Source: Chrysogorgia sp. JL179-B06 (Eukaryota > Cnidaria > Anthozoa > Scleralcyonacea > Chrysogorgiidae). Taken from it: 64,000 nt of DNA. The notes under the pieces are model-generated. The model was not told where the DNA came from and did not search any database. It worked only from the letters and a program-made list of their open reading frames with translations. The stretch is taken from contig JAYKKM010000437.1 in assembly GCA_035772405.1 (NCBI GenBank), forward strand, positions 10,347,001 through 10,411,000, read 5' to 3'. The position numbers and the translations under genes are program-made. Below, one piece after another: positions 1 to 12,639 of this stretch (position 1 is the first letter of the stretch; each line of letters starts with the position of its first letter).

Positions 1-32
1 TGATAGCCGGTAGGGCACATTTGTATACTTTC

Positions 33-300
<268 letters not shown>

Positions 301-662
301 TCGAGTTATTAGAACAACGATTGTGTCGTTAGTAACAAATTTGAACAAAGCTTTAAAATACGTCGACACCATGATGGTGAAATGGTAAATATAGTTCTTA
401 CAAGAACTGTTTGAAATCACTATTAATATAATTATTATACACGATAATATGTATAATATATAATCACATTTACCAAAACCTACAATGGCGTAATGTTGGA
501 GCAAAGGATGGGAAAGAGAAATGAGTTCTTAGAAGAACTGTTTAAAGATCATTTTGAGAGCAAAATGTTCAATATACTAACATTATGAAAGCAAAATGTT
601 CAATAATATACTAACACGGATATTATTCCAATCTGGTACAGGTTTTACCTGCTTTTTCGTCA

Positions 663-848
663 AGCTCTGTCATATACGAATTTAAATGCGAGTGTGGTTC
701 TCGCTACGTAGGAAGAACATCTCAAAGGTTAGGCGAAAGAATGAAACAACACGTTCCTACTAACATTTCCCAAACGTACTTACTACACAATTCCCAAACG
801 TACTTCGACAACGTAGAACTACCAGAATATTTCGATATCGCATTTTAA
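663..848 (+). pseudogene. PLE GIY-YIG endonuclease fragment
   Basis: A 61-codon frame without a start encodes a GIY-YIG nuclease core: VIYEFKC, then CGSRYVGRTSQRLGERM and a KQH. In Penelope-like elements this domain lies at the C-terminus of the single ORF, after the reverse transcriptase, and nicks target DNA. No RT lies upstream in this orientation, so it is an isolated 3' piece. It ends at a TAA at 846-848. Confidence 0.65.
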
Positions 849-1309
849 AGTCATATATTTTTGGTGTCTGGTTCCTATATAGGTGTAATCGTGGCCTGGT
901 TGACGCTCGGTGTTAAACATGCGCCGTTTAGACGCAAAGTACACGGAGTCTCGGTATAATGTAAAACAGTAAAAACTCGTTGCTCCCTTTTATTCGAACT
1001 GATGATATGACTAATTAGTACTTTGACAATTTGTTATGCAGTTATGCTCCTTCATACGATTAGAATCTATTTTAAATTCCCAGGAGCATAAAATCTTGTG
1101 CTTAACAACAATAGGTTAATTTCTAAAGGTCTCGTTTTTTTATACACCCTGTATAACATTGACAAGTAAATCAAGACCCTCGTGGGCTTCTTCAAACATG
1201 GGCATGCAAATGTTGTCCAGGTATATTCACTCCCCTCCGTAACGATTTCATATTGAATCTCTTAAGGAAAGAGTTGATGGTACTAGATATATAAAATTTA
1301 TTATATTTT

Positions 1310-2850
1310 TTACAGCTTAATAGGTAAATAATGACAGATGAATCGCAAAATCCCAGAAAATATGCGAACCCGATACAAATCTACATATTTTACATCTCGG
1401 CTTGCCGCATGGCTGCATACCTTTCGTGGCCGATTGTTGATTAGGCTTAGGAAGCTCGGCTCGAACTAATTATGATCTTTAAGATTTTTTGGTGTACGAA
1501 AAGAAATAAACGGCGCTAATGGGAATACTAGCTTCTTTAGAAGTGGCTGTACAAGCCATGGATAAAAATAACATTGCGAGCTCCAGAAAGAGAGTGATAA
1601 AAACCCAAAACTAAGGGCCTAATTCATCATTATTGACAGATGGTTTTCTCTTGAGAGCATCAGAGCAAGATATACGCCCGCGGCTCTGCGAATTCAAAAA
1701 CTCATCATCATAACCCTTCTTCTTAAACCAGGTTTTCATTTCCCTCGATGTACTGTAGATTAATAATCAGTGTCCTTACCGCAAATACGTCTAGTAAGTA
1801 AAGCTTGGCTATATTAAATAAGGTATAGCCCGCGGTTTAACATAATTCGGATGACAAGTATGTGGGTATCTGTCGGCTTACAATATAGATCGGTGCATGT
1901 AATAGATCCTGCTGACAAAGACATATAGTACATCCAAATAAGCCAGAGGATTTGCGACACTCTACGTAAATTTGATAGTTTGGTGAAAATAATTTATGGT
2001 AGTAAAAAATTAATCAAGAAGAGTTCTGCCATGTGTCCAAATAATAAACACATCATCTAAAAATCGCCACGAAAGCCATGGTTTAAAAGGAACAGATTAA
2101 ACAAAAATATTTTCCAGATCTGCCATAAAAAATATTGGCATAATTTGATACCCATGGTCGTTCCTAACTTTTGGTAAAATATCTCATCTCGAAAATAAAA
2201 TAATTATTCTCCAATACTATATGTGCCAAATCTATTACATATAGCTCAGATGTGGGAATAATAAAATGATTCCTTCTAGCTGCAGACTCTGAGTGAAGTA
2301 CAGTATATGCGAATAAAGACCGATTCGTCACTATAATGACTAATAATGCTTGCTCAGGAATATCCTTGACCCCTTCCAACTTATTAAGGAAGTCAGTGGT
2401 CATGTCTTGAAACCATACGCAAGTATTTCCTTTACAAGATGTTGTAAATGAGAATGTAAAAACTCAGAGATCTTCTCAGTCGGAATGCCATAATTGAACA
2501 CTATGGGCCGTCCAGGGGGGCTTAAATGAATTTTGGGAAGTAGATAAAATTTCCCTAAATTAGCTTTACAATCTGTGAGATATTCAAAACACTTAGAGTC
2601 GATATAGCTTGACCTCGATCAGTCTAGGATCGGATTCGTTGCTCTCATAAACAGCCAAATCACAAAGTTGCCATGTGCTTCAGCTTTATAATCAACGATA
2701 TCCAAAACTACAACGGCAGAACCTTTGTCCGCTCTGATGCTCTCAAGAGAAAACCATCTGCCAGTAATGAATTAACTTTGGATTTTCAACATACAGTACC
2801 TTCCCTTTCTGATCACTTAGTTCGGGCCAAGTTTCCTAAGTCTAATTAAC
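1310..2850 (-). pseudogene. degraded Penelope-like reverse transcriptase
   Basis: Read on the minus strand through several stops and frameshifts, the order is that of a PLE RT: LPKIHLSPPGRPIV near 2540, NKLEGVKDIPEQALLV near 2370, a GTAMGT-type turn near 2150, an FLDD catalytic box near 2060, and a Cys-rich PCGKPRCKMCRFV linker near 1370. RT synthesises cDNA for the retroelement. The longest open piece is 79 codons (2164-2403). Too many stops remain for activity. A matching linker in the opposite orientation lies at 2865, so the locus is an inverted PLE arrangement. 849-1310 holds nothing recognisable. Confidence 0.7.
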
Positions 2851-2864
2851 AATCGGGACCGAAA

Positions 2865-3110
2865 AGTATGCAGCCATGCGCCAAACCGATGTGTAAAATA
2901 TGTCGATTTGTATCGGGTTCGCATATGTTTGGGATTCTGATTTTAAACATACATATTTTATTAATTACCAATTTGATTGTGATTCATCTGCAATTATTTA
3001 CCTGTTAAGCTGTAAAAAATGTAATCAATTTTATATAGGTATATGTAGCACCGTCAACTCTTTCCGTAAGAGATCTAATAACCATATAAGAGTAGTTTGA
3101 ATCGTTAATC
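2865..3110 (+). pseudogene. PLE linker plus GIY-YIG remnant, inverted to 1310-2850
   Basis: The plus strand encodes the same linker as the minus-strand copy (PMCKICRFVSGSH), followed by AIIYLLSCKKCNQFYIG and NSFRKRSNNH, the GIY and YIG strands of the nuclease. A frame change separates linker from nuclease. The linker sequence at 2865-2960 is the inverse complement of 1335-1435, so the two are divergent copies of one element end. Confidence 0.65.
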
Positions 3111-3499
3111 ATATAAGAGTAGTAAATCTTTCCATGTAATCCACATTTCATTAGGATCATCACTTTGATTTATATTGACTCATATATGGCTTTTTTTACG
3201 TTGACATCTTCATGATATCTCGGCCAGAAATATACATTCAATGAACCGTACAACTCTACTATAGCTAACTCATGACCAGAAATTGTTCAGTTATAAATAG
3301 CTTTTATAAGGAGGAAAAATTTTATAAAACCCAGGAAGATTTTTGAGTAGATTAACATACGCATGTCAAACTTGGACAACAACAGCATCATCCCGAAATT
3401 CAGTGTATACTATATACAGCTCTCACGTACGCAAGTTAGTAAAAGGTGGTCAAGTGAGAAAAATGACTCCTTTAGATGAAACGACAAATAGGAGGATGG

Positions 3500-5340
3500 A
3501 CTGAATTCAAGTTGAATACAATTTTACAAGTTCATTCGAAAGAGACTTTGGCGCGTTTTAATTATGTCAGGAAATACAGTATTTTCGATGCTTTCTTGGT
3601 TATGTTGGTAATGTATGAATTCCATTTAAGGTTGTTTTGGATTATAACTCATAAGATTTTAATTGTTTATCGATAATAATTACCCGAACATGTTTGTTCT
3701 ATGTTTAAAATGTATGTTCTTGGCGTCTAGGTGAAGATTCGAAGTTCTTTATACTTTTTTGGGTTGAGTTGAAACTTGCTCAACTTTGACCATTCTGAAA
3801 TCTTATCAATACATGATTGTAAGGAACTGTTTTTTCTCTTATAATTTCGTGGATTGTTGTATCATGTACATAATTTTAAACATGCCATCAGTTGAGGGTG
3901 CATTTAAATCGTCAATCATAACTACGAAAAACCACGAGCCCAATTGTGTGCCTTGTGGAACTCCAGCTAATACTGATTTCCATTTTGAAAGTCTTCAGCT
4001 AATTTGAATTACTAGGAAGTCACAGATCACGTTAATAATCAGCATGTCAATCCTATGCTGAGATAATTTATTGATCAGCAATATATTATCAATTAGCTCA
4101 AATGCCTTTTTGTAATCGAAGATAATTAGACTCTCACTTCTGCTCCAGTGCTGTCAGTGGCTTTTGTCCATTGGTGGAACATATTTATTAAGGCATGTAT
4201 GCATGTATAGTCGAATGTTTAGGGATACAGCCATATATTGATCTGTTCGTTTAACAGTGGGTTTCACGTGATTTTGAATTACTTCCGCCATTTTAGAAAG
4301 AGTGCAGCAGGGTGTCAATGAGATCGGTCTTAAATCATTTTCAAAATTATTGATGGTCTCTGATTTTAGAACGGAAATAACGTTAGCACGTTTCCACATA
4401 GCTAGTCGCCAGAGTTTCTTGTTCAAAGCTAGGAATTAAAAATTATTTTAAAATCCAATTTGGGATGCATCAGAGCCACTCGCTTTATTGGGACTGATAT
4501 TGTTTAAAGAGAGAGTTTAAATTAGCGCAGGAGTTGTCGAATCGGATACAATTACTCAACGGTTGGAAGTTTTGGTGCGCTTTTAAGAAAACGTCGTTGA
4601 TATTATTTGCTATAGTGTAATATTTTCTTCTAGATTAGGTGTTGAATTAAGAGATGGTCTACTATAGCTATACATTTTTTTGTTTTAGACGTTCTATAAG
4701 ACGTTTACATTGATTCCACCACTTATTTGGGATTAATATTTTGAATTAATCAGTTTCCGGTTACGGTATAGTCGGAAAGGATAATATTATCCTGGAAGTG
4801 AGCTTTTGGGCGTTGTTGAATTAAGGATTTAAGCCTGCTTGTCATCAAGGACCGTCATTTCCGTGAAGTTTAATAGCTTTTGAAGGCATAATTAAATCTA
4901 GGCCAGTTGTGATAATGTTTGTAAAATATTCCAGTTTATCAGTTGAAAATTGTTCATTGTTGACCAATCAACTAAGGCTAAGTAACGACCAAAAGCTTCT
5001 CTACAACTTGGACGCATATCTTGGACCATGATTATATTATTTTTTTGATGATAAGGTGTTCGCGAGTTGTTTTGGAATGATATGGTATGGGATATCTATG
5101 ATATGGGATATGGTAGAGTGATCTGATAGTCCAAATCGTGGGTATTTAATTGCAGCTGAATGAGGTTCGTTAAGATAAGGCATAATGTTCTTTCGCCTCT
5201 AGTTGGAACGTTAACAATTTGCTTTAGATGCACGATTGAAATTACGTGATGAAATGAGAGCTCCGTTGGGAAAGGGTGTCTGAATTTTGATAAGAGTGTT
5301 CAGGAGATAGTTATAGTTAAATAATCGATGATAACGCGTT
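3500..5340 (-). pseudogene. degraded non-LTR (LINE) retrotransposon ORF2
   Basis: The minus strand carries, in order, the end of an apurinic endonuclease domain (FGLSDHSTIS near 5110), the inter-domain segment, WKRANVISVLK and DLRPISL near 4350, a DYKKAFELID box near 4110, and GVPQGTQLG near 3950. These are the RT motifs of CR1/L2/Jockey-type LINEs. The frame is broken repeatedly, and the YxDD box and C-terminus could not be followed. The longest open piece is 90 codons (4154-4426). 3111-3500 shows nothing recognisable. Confidence 0.65.
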
Positions 5341-5375
5341 CGAACTATAAAACAGGAAAATCCTAGAGGTAAACG

Positions 5376-5630
5376 ATGAGATCTAAGTTTACACTACAGA
5401 ACTTCTATTCCAGAGGGTCGACGTATTCGTTAAGATCTATCAAATTTATAATGTCTTTTATGTATATACAGACACCTCCACTCTGGGCGTGGTACCTGTC
5501 ATTGCGAACATTGGAGAAATTTGGCAGTTTGAGTAGAACTTTTTACTTTGATGGCATTGAATGTAATTTATATAGATGGTGTATATTATTTTTTGATATT
5601 GTTGGCTTTCAAGGAACTTACACGTTGTAA
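5376..5630 (+). other. unassigned 84-codon frame; otherwise empty 5340-5950
   Basis: An ATG-started frame with a hydrophobic, aromatic-rich translation and no motif I recognise. No splice context or neighbour supports it as a gene. The surrounding 600 bp appears non-coding. Confidence 0.1.
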
Positions 5631-5950
5631 TATTCTTATTGTATCAAGTGGAAATTAAGCTTGATAGGACATAATCAGTTAAGGGTGGAATTTTCTAGAT
5701 AAATGAAACCTATTATCATTGAATCTATTCCGCATCTATTCCGCATGTACTTCCTAATTAAGTAAATATAATTTATTTAAGTAAAGCGATTGATAAAATG
5801 TTTCCCAATGGTGTGCGCTATTAAAATAGATAAACTTATAATGGGTAAAATTAAAATACTGTACTAAATGATTTTCTTCTACATGTATATCTATCTGCTA
5901 ATAACGTTGAAATACGTAGTTATTATACTAAGTATATAGACTTGTTCATT

Positions 5951-5974
5951 CCCCCCCCCCCCCCCCCCCCCCCC
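5951..5974. repeat. poly-C homopolymer (24 C)
   Basis: Twenty-four consecutive C on the plus strand, meaning a 24-G run on the other strand, in otherwise AT-rich sequence. Such a run can form G-quadruplex or i-motif structure and is prone to length variation and sequencing error. Confidence 0.95.
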
Positions 5975-6049
5975 AATGGCACATAAATCCAACTTAGTAT
6001 CGCCAGGAATACAATACTGCTCAGAAATAACCTAACGAAAACCGCGGTC

Positions 6050-6165
6050 GAACCTAGGTCGAACCTAGGTCGATCTTCGGTCGAACCTAGGTCGATCTTC
6101 GGTCGATCCTCGGTCGAACCTACGTCGATCCTCGGTCGATCCTCGGTCGAACCTAGGTCGTAGTC
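6050..6165. repeat. 11-bp minisatellite (GGTCGAACCTA)
   Basis: About ten units of GGTCGAACCTA with GATCCTC and GATCTTC variants, directly inside the left end of the 6012-8081 element. Confidence 0.85.
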
Positions 6166-6734
6166 TGGCGTGACCGCAACCGCTCTTCAAGTTTCACGAT
6201 AGGAAATACGATCATTTCCGAAGTTTGCCTATTCAGTTACGCGACGGCGTTGTTTGGTGAAATGAGAAAACTGTCTATTTACTCATGGAATCGAATTATT
6301 TCACGCAAATATATCGACGATAAGATGACATGAACGACGAGTTAACATCTGCATGCCAAATTGAAAACTAAACTAATGGAAGAATGCGGTGTGAATGTTT
6401 TGAATTCTACTATTCGTCCGATCAGACCGAGAGACTGTCAATTATTCGTGCAGAAGGCAAACAAGCTTAAAAGATTGTCGTTTTGTCTCAAAGCTTTAAC
6501 GGAGAAAGACACGTTTGAAAACGTGATACTCAACGCACTAAAATAGATATAACTTGGCAACAATAATAGCGTTGACACTTCCGTGGTCACATGTTACGAA
6601 ATTCGTCTAAAATTATTTATAAAATTTATAAATTTATAAAATCGATGTGGCTATGTAGGTCCGCTAACCGGAACTTGTTCGGGAAAAACTAGAGGTCCGG
6701 CAGTCAGTAATCGTAACAATAATTCTAAAATAAA

Positions 6735-6805
6735 ACCTAATCATAACCCAAATCCTAACCATAACCAAAATACTAACCAAAATACTAACCCTAACCAAAA
6801 AATAT
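6735..6805. repeat. degenerate telomere-like CTAACC repeats
   Basis: Scattered AACCCTAACC and CTAACC units with AACCAAAATA spacers. Similar runs occur at 8575-8660. They are too degenerate and short to be an internal telomere. Confidence 0.5.
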
Positions 6806-7869
6806 GCAGAAAAGGCAAACCCAGTATACCAAACTATATTTTTATCAAACTCGACCGGAAATCGCGCGTTGTGAACAAACGCCTCTATATATTGTTGTTA
6901 TATCTGCCGGACGAATAGACACTTCGTTATAAAATTCCGTCGCCGTGTAAACGAGACATGTGTGAACTACTTCGCCCGAAACAGCACTAGAATACAATTA
7001 TTATTCAATATATTCATACGTTCCTTGTGTTGTGGTCAATTATATTCAAACCTGTCAAGCGATATTTTGATTTACGACGCACAAAGGCATTCGAACCGTT
7101 CAAATCTAATTTTGTTAATGATGATTTTTTGACTTCCTATTAACTTAAAATATTTTCACTAGCAGATACAGTATTCAATGACGTGGTATCGAAATTTCAA
7201 TCCCATTGGAACACTCAATCCCCTCAAAAGAAATAGTGTCGATTTCTTTTGTTTTGAAAAGTCGAGTCGATCCGGCATTGTAAGCCGATCGAATTTTCGA
7301 TTCGCTTCATGTAAACACAGAAATGGTTGAAACTTCATGCCAACGTGAATTATCAGTTAGGAATCGAAAATGCTAAAAGGTTTGGTGTAATGCCGAAATC
7401 GTGAATAATAGGTCTAACAATTTCGAGAGAAGGCCTAGCTTCATCAGAGATATAGGCTCTTTCTAGTTTCTGCCATGCTATACGCGGCTGACGCACTGCA
7501 ATAAACAATAATGATCGGGAAAACGGTTTAGGAATTAAAACGGACACACGCTCTGCCGCAATCATTATATTTTCGTAATACTATCACATTCATTAAGATT
7601 CAACGAGGATTCGCTGCAAACGGTGCCACGAGTGCAGTATAAGTCGAACATTACTTGAATTAGGTTTTGGACGGCGAAAGCACAACGTTGCACTTTCAAC
7701 TGCGAATCTCTTGCGCGAGTGTATTCTTGTCAATAGGACATGAAACAGACAAAGAATGAAGCGAAACATGAAGATCTATTTTGCTTTTGGTGCCCTCTCT
7801 ATATTTTAAACTAAACGCTTTCCATGTCGGAAATAGTCGGAACCCAAGCCGTTTTCACACACGCTAATG

Positions 7870-8050
7870 TGTATCGACCGCAAACCGAACCGCAAACTGA
7901 ACCGTAACCGAACCGCAACCTAACCCCAACCGAACCGCAACCGAACCCCAACCTAACCCCAACCGAACCCCAACCGAACTCCAACGAACCCCAACCTAAC
8001 CCCAACCGAACCGCAACCTAACCCCAACCGAACCGCAACCGAACCGCAAC
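7870..8050. repeat. CCGAACC/CCTAACC minisatellite
   Basis: About 180 bp of CCGAACCGCAA, CCGAACCCCAA and CCTAACCCCAA units (roughly 11-12 bp) inside the right end of the 6012-8081 element. A 64-codon frame on the other strand is only repeat. Confidence 0.85.
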
Positions 8051-8349
8051 CGCAGTGTTAGGTTATTTCTGAGCAGTACTGTACCTGTGTTCTCACAGTT
8101 TGGGCCACCACCATATTTTTTGTGTTAGTATTATGGAGGGTTACGAAATTACAAAGGCAACCTGAATTAAGCCCCATTTGCAAAGAAGCATTAATGCGCA
8201 TGACATCACGAACTTCGACGATTTTGCAGAATCTGCCCTAGATTACATCGTGGTGGAGATATATACAAATGCAGGCCCTGCTAGCTCGCAAGTCAACCCA
8301 TGATTCAAAACACATTGAATCAGACTTTTCCTATGAGATTTATGTGAGT

Positions 8350-8570
8350 AGAGATTTATGTGAGTAGAGTTATTGATTCTCTCCCGTGCTTCGAGGGTTT
8401 TTCTCCGGGAACTCCGGTTTCCATCCCTCCTTAACTTTAGCTGTGCTCCGAGGTCATCATGGGTCGTATGGTGGCAGCCTGTGGCGCCTTTACTAAACCT
8501 TCGACTCGGCCGCGTTGAACTGCGTCCGTCGTATAGTTCGTAGGATGATTAGCATGACCCCTTTACCTTT
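8350..8570. repeat. GC-rich dispersed repeat
   Basis: A block with TCTCCCGTGCTTCGAGGGTT and CTCCGGG...CCCTCCTTAA, much richer in GC than its surroundings. I associate this type of text with a widely dispersed cnidarian repeat, but only one copy is in this window. No ORF. 8081-8350 and 8660-9040 hold nothing recognisable. Confidence 0.3.
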
Positions 8571-9047
8571 AATACTATTAACCCAAATATAAACCCAAAC
8601 CCTTATACTAATCATAATACTAATCCGAAAACTACACCCTTTTACTAACCCTAACATTCGAATGTAAGTAATTTGTACCCCTCTCTATGACACGCAATTT
8701 TTTCTCTGTATTGACATCAAGCTAGCGGGCTCGCATTTAGGCGTATCACGAATATAATCTATAGTGCTAACCTTCTCCTCACGGCCACGGCCTGGACTTC
8801 ATTTTCGTTCTATTGACGTCAGTCTGTCCACACTCAGCGTGCAGTGAACTAAATTATGGATGTTATAATTATGGATAGACATATAGCGAGTCAAAATTCA
8901 TGCATACATGCAGGTGTTCCAAAAAGTTGCATGAACCTCCTTTTATAATTTTTTGCTTTGTCAAAATAAACGAAAAATCCAAGGAACTAGTATTTCATTG
9001 AACGGCTTCGGCAGCAGTCACCTGTCTAGTGATAGGCGTTAAAGGGG

Positions 9048-9515
9048 TAGTAAGACCGAAAATCGTCTATCCAATTTTTATTGTATCTATTAGTACTAAA
9101 AAAATGAGGAAGAATAGCGTTCTTACTTTGTCAATATCTTATGTTGTTCCAGAGATATTGACGTTTTTGAAAGATGCAAATGAACTTATGACGTCATCTA
9201 CTCCAAAATTTAAACCAAAGGAAATCTCTAAAATGAAAAATGTATAAAGCATATACACAGTGCAGTGTACCATTTTTAGTAGCATACATCTGGAACGTTT
9301 CAGCACAATCTAGCCGCTATCTCCAAAGATATTCCTCATTTTTAGAATTTGAGTGGAGTAGATGACGTCATCAGGTATTCTCATTTACAGCTTTTAAAAA
9401 CTGAAATATCTCTGGAACAAGATAAGACATTGACAAAGTAAGAGCGCCATTCTTGTTTATTTCGAATGCACTTCTAGATAGCCCAAATTGGGATAAATGA
9501 TTTTTGCGTCTTACT
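9048..9515. mobile_element. imperfect foldback element, about 470 bp
   Basis: The two halves are imperfect inverse complements. TAAGACCGAAAATC at the left pairs with the right end, and the segments around ACTTTGTCAATATCTTATG and the TGACGTCATC motif recur inverted. This suggests a foldback MITE. The 72-codon frame inside is not coding by any sign I can see. 9515-10450 holds no recognisable feature. Confidence 0.55.
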
Positions 9516-10455
9516 GCCTATTTAAATATTTTAGTTATAATTTGATTGTGCAACGTTTATCGTGTACGTTACGGCCATTTATATATGCCTATGGTAAAAA
9601 CCCATTTTGAACGTTATACAAATTCGATATTGTTATTTTCCTCTACGTCCCGCCATTTTGGCAAACTCGTAAACAAACGCGAGGACATATAATATCGCCC
9701 CAATCTCCTTCCACGGACGAGATCGTGTCCTCCCTATATTAAGTATATATAAATTTCGCCCTCAAGTCTCAAAAAGGTGCTCGGTACGTGAAAAGTAAAT
9801 GTTGCTTTTCTAAGCAAAAACACGAGCACATTGTTAACTTTGCAAGGAAATATTTCAAACGGATTTGCGAGACGTCATACCACAATGAAGTTATTCAAAA
9901 TGCATTGTCTTAAATATATTTAAAAAGGTACTACTTCGACCGTAAGTAAACGGTCTAACTGTTTTATTGCTATTCAGTTGTGGGATGAAAGTAGACTGGC
10001 CTATATGATATGCATATATAGACCGACATATAGCATGGCATATACCATATGGTGTTTTTAAATATATAAAATATTCACTTGTATGATAGAGCGATAAACA
10101 GACTCACTTTTCGAGTGATGTCCTTCAATATACAAAATGCCATTAGCTTAGTAATGTCAGTAGTGATAAAACAACATGTTTTTGCATGGAATTTATACAC
10201 AAAATCATTATACAAAGCCCAGATAACATTTTATCGGTTAATTAAGCTGCCAGCTGTTTTATATTTCTTCCCAGGACGCCAGGAAAAGTCTTGTTTGTCC
10301 AGATAGGCCATTTATTATTTTATTTACTTAATCGTATGTGACAATAAAATCACTAAGTCGACGTATAGTTCAAGAGCGCTCAATACCATTGGTCGAATAC
10401 TATTGTATGCTACTATGAGTTCAGGCTATATGCGATCTTCAGGCAATATATTTAA

Positions 10456-10613
10456 GAAATAGAAAACATTTTCCGTGTTTAATAGAAACACGAGAGGAAG
10501 TTTGGGAGAACGAGAAATCATAGTGGGAACACGAGCCCGTAAGGCCAGTGTTTCCACGCGATTTCGAGTTCTTCCAAACTTCCACAAAAATATTTTCTAT
10601 TTCTTTTATAAAA
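10456..10613. repeat. foldback hairpin with GC-rich centre
   Basis: GAAATAGAAAACATTTTCCG at the left pairs with the inverse complement ending near 10613. GGAAGTTTGG pairs with CCAAACTTCC. The centre reads ACGAGCCCGTAAGGC. It shares its architecture with hairpins at 29253, 34702, 55310, 58037 and 63855. Confidence 0.6.
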
Positions 10614-10685
10614 TAACCCGTAGAAAGCAAATAAAATATACAATTTTTAATATATTTTTTATCAACACGTAAATTATCCTAACTC

Positions 10686-10786
10686 GTATGATGGCGCCAT
10701 GATGGCGTATGATGGCTAATTGATGGCGTAGGATGGCTAATTGATGGCGTAAGATGGCTAATTGATGGCGTATCACGATGGCGTAA
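10686..10786. repeat. GATGGCGTA/GATGGCTAATT minisatellite
   Basis: Four to five units of about 20 bp alternating GATGGCGTA(A)GATGGCTAATT. Frames across it on the minus strand are repeat artefacts. Confidence 0.85.
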
Positions 10787-10805
10787 TCCATCCATGTTTT
10801 ACATA

Positions 10806-10950
10806 TTGAAAGGATTTATGGTGAAGGAAAATTTCGAGTGTTGGAATACATACATTTTAAGACCAAACCGGTACCGGTTGCGAAAAATGCAAATTCAAGG
10901 CCTTCCGGCTGGAATTGAACCCGCGACCCGGCGATGCTAGTGCAGTATAT
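10806..10950 (-). repeat. truncated tRNA-Ala-like SINE copy
   Basis: This matches the left half of the composite element at 16257-16582, including the B-box-like GGTTCAATTCC (minus strand) and CATCGCCGGGTCGCGGG. It stops before the A box. It is followed by two near-identical 30-bp copies of ATAAATCCTTTCAACATG. Degraded, not a functional tRNA. Confidence 0.6.
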
Positions 10951-11207
10951 AAATCCTTTCAACATGTAGTTTGACATAAATCCTTTCAACATGTAGTTTG
11001 ATCGAGTGAAATGCCAAATGTTACCTATATTACATGTTTTACATAGCCTGATATAAACACGGTAACTGACCAATCACAGAGTGCGTATAAGACACGTGTC
11101 AGGTTCAAAATCATATCAGGTAGAGTGCTCAATACCTAAGTAGAGCAGAATAGTAAGAACGAAAAAGACGAACTTTGGTTACTTCATTTAAACTTTATTT
11201 CACTACA

Positions 11208-11253
11208 GATCTGTTTCGTATGGAAAGCTATATTAGCTTACCACACTCATCAG
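11208..11253 (-). ncRNA. hammerhead-like ribozyme core, left arm
   Basis: On the minus strand CCTGATGAGTGTGG is followed by an internal stem (GTGTGG with CCATAC) and CGAAACAGATC. CTGATGA and GAAA are the invariant hammerhead segments. Stem III and the cleavage triplet were not proven by folding. Confidence 0.4.
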
Positions 11254-11817
11254 GTGAGTATTGCGACTGGTGTTACAAAGCGGAAACTTGATATTGTATT
11301 GATCTACGAGACGGATTAATTATGTATGACGTTATGTGAAGTTGCGTGCATATTAATTAGCTAATACAGTAGTTGCACAGTAAATGTTTTTTTCTATGCC
11401 TGCAAGTTGATATAAGTTCGTTTCTGCTGTTGAGTGAACATAATTCGGGGTGACAAATAATTAATTATAATTATAATTATAAATTTTTCATAAAGGCATA
11501 AGTTACAACGTTTTGTTAAATTAGAGTAGGGTATGCATCGCTTGATTATGTTCCATTTGATTGAGTATTGAGTATTTGATTCTTTTAAAGTCCAGATGAA
11601 AAATTTATAATTATTTGTCACCCCGAATTATGTTCACTCAACAGCAGAAACGAACTAATATCAACTTGCAGGCATAGAAAAAAACATTTACTGTGAAACT
11701 ACTGTATTAGCTAATTAATATGCACCGCAACTTCACATAACGTCATACATAATTAATCCGTCTCGTAGATCAATACAATATCAAGTTTCCGCTTTGTAAC
11801 ACCAGTCGAAATACTCA

Positions 11818-11862
11818 CCTGATGAGTGTGGTAACTAATATAGCTTTCCATACGAAACAGAT
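11818..11862 (+). ncRNA. hammerhead-like ribozyme core, right arm
   Basis: The plus-strand counterpart of 11208-11253, with the same CTGATGAG ... CGAAAC core and a six-pair stem II. The two copies differ at a few bases. Confidence 0.4.
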
Positions 11863-12071
11863 CTGTAGTGAAATAAAGTTTAAATGAAGTAACCAAAGTT
11901 CGTCTTTTTTGTTCTTACTATATATATATATATATATATATCGCATGTAGCGTGAAACTCAGAGTTGCGACTCCTGTATTCAAACTTATTATATTTCGCT
12001 CTACCTGCAATGGTATTGAGCGCTCTCATATCCAAAGTCATATTTGTAACTCACCTGTTACTTATATTTGT

Positions 12072-12171
<100 letters not shown>

Positions 12172-12639
12172 CTTTATTTAAAACTGTCGTTGTTACTCAG
12201 AGTTTCACTCAGAGAGAGCAGCTGTTTTTTTTTTCAATTTTATCTTAATATGCAAATGATTTCGTCAGTATTAGCGTTCCGCTAACTAATGTTAAGAATG
12301 GCGTAACAATCTTCAACTATACTGTATTTATTATGAAAAACAAAATTATGTTCTATAGTTGTTTGGTTTCTCTCCACCAATTTATTAGTAGTAAATAAAC
12401 AATCTTTTTCTTTTTAAAATTAAAAATTCGTTACTACTCTGAGTTTATCGCTATCTGCGTAAAATTTGGATTAGATGATAACGAACTTATTTTAAGTTTA
12501 CTTTATCCGCTCTACCGTTTACTATATATAATGGCCTCCTAAAAAACATCCCCATACCTGAACCAGATCCATGATGTAAAATGATCTTCACGAAAGTCGA
12601 AAGTGTTGTAATTAAAAAATGGCTTGTAATCTTACACAG

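Larger units (their letters stand above)
6012..8081. mobile_element. 2.07-kb TIR DNA element with subterminal minisatellites
   Basis: The ends are inverted copies of CA(A/G)TACTGCTCAGAAATAACCTAAC (6012-6036 and 8057-8081). A third copy of this end lies alone at 57541, proving a dispersed family. Just inside each end is a short-period array (6050-6165 and 7870-8050), a layout typical of transposase binding sites. No transposase is visible: the 61-codon (6361-6546) and 70-codon (7353-7565) frames match nothing I know. I could not define a target-site duplication. The superfamily is unassigned. Confidence 0.65.
11148..11918. mobile_element. inverted pair of PLE-type termini with hammerhead-like cores
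   Basis: Arms 11148-11495 and 11594-11918 are nearly identical inverse complements around a spacer of about 100 bp. Each arm contains a CTGATGAG ... GAAAC core with a pairable stem between. The outer flank is (TA)n on the right and a dispersed repeat on the left. PLEs are known to carry hammerhead motifs in their terminal repeats. No coding sequence is retained, so this is a solo, inverted terminal structure. Confidence 0.6.

Noticed and set aside
6735..6805. interstitial telomere
   Set aside because: Only a few CTAACC words with irregular spacers; no run of perfect TTAGGG.
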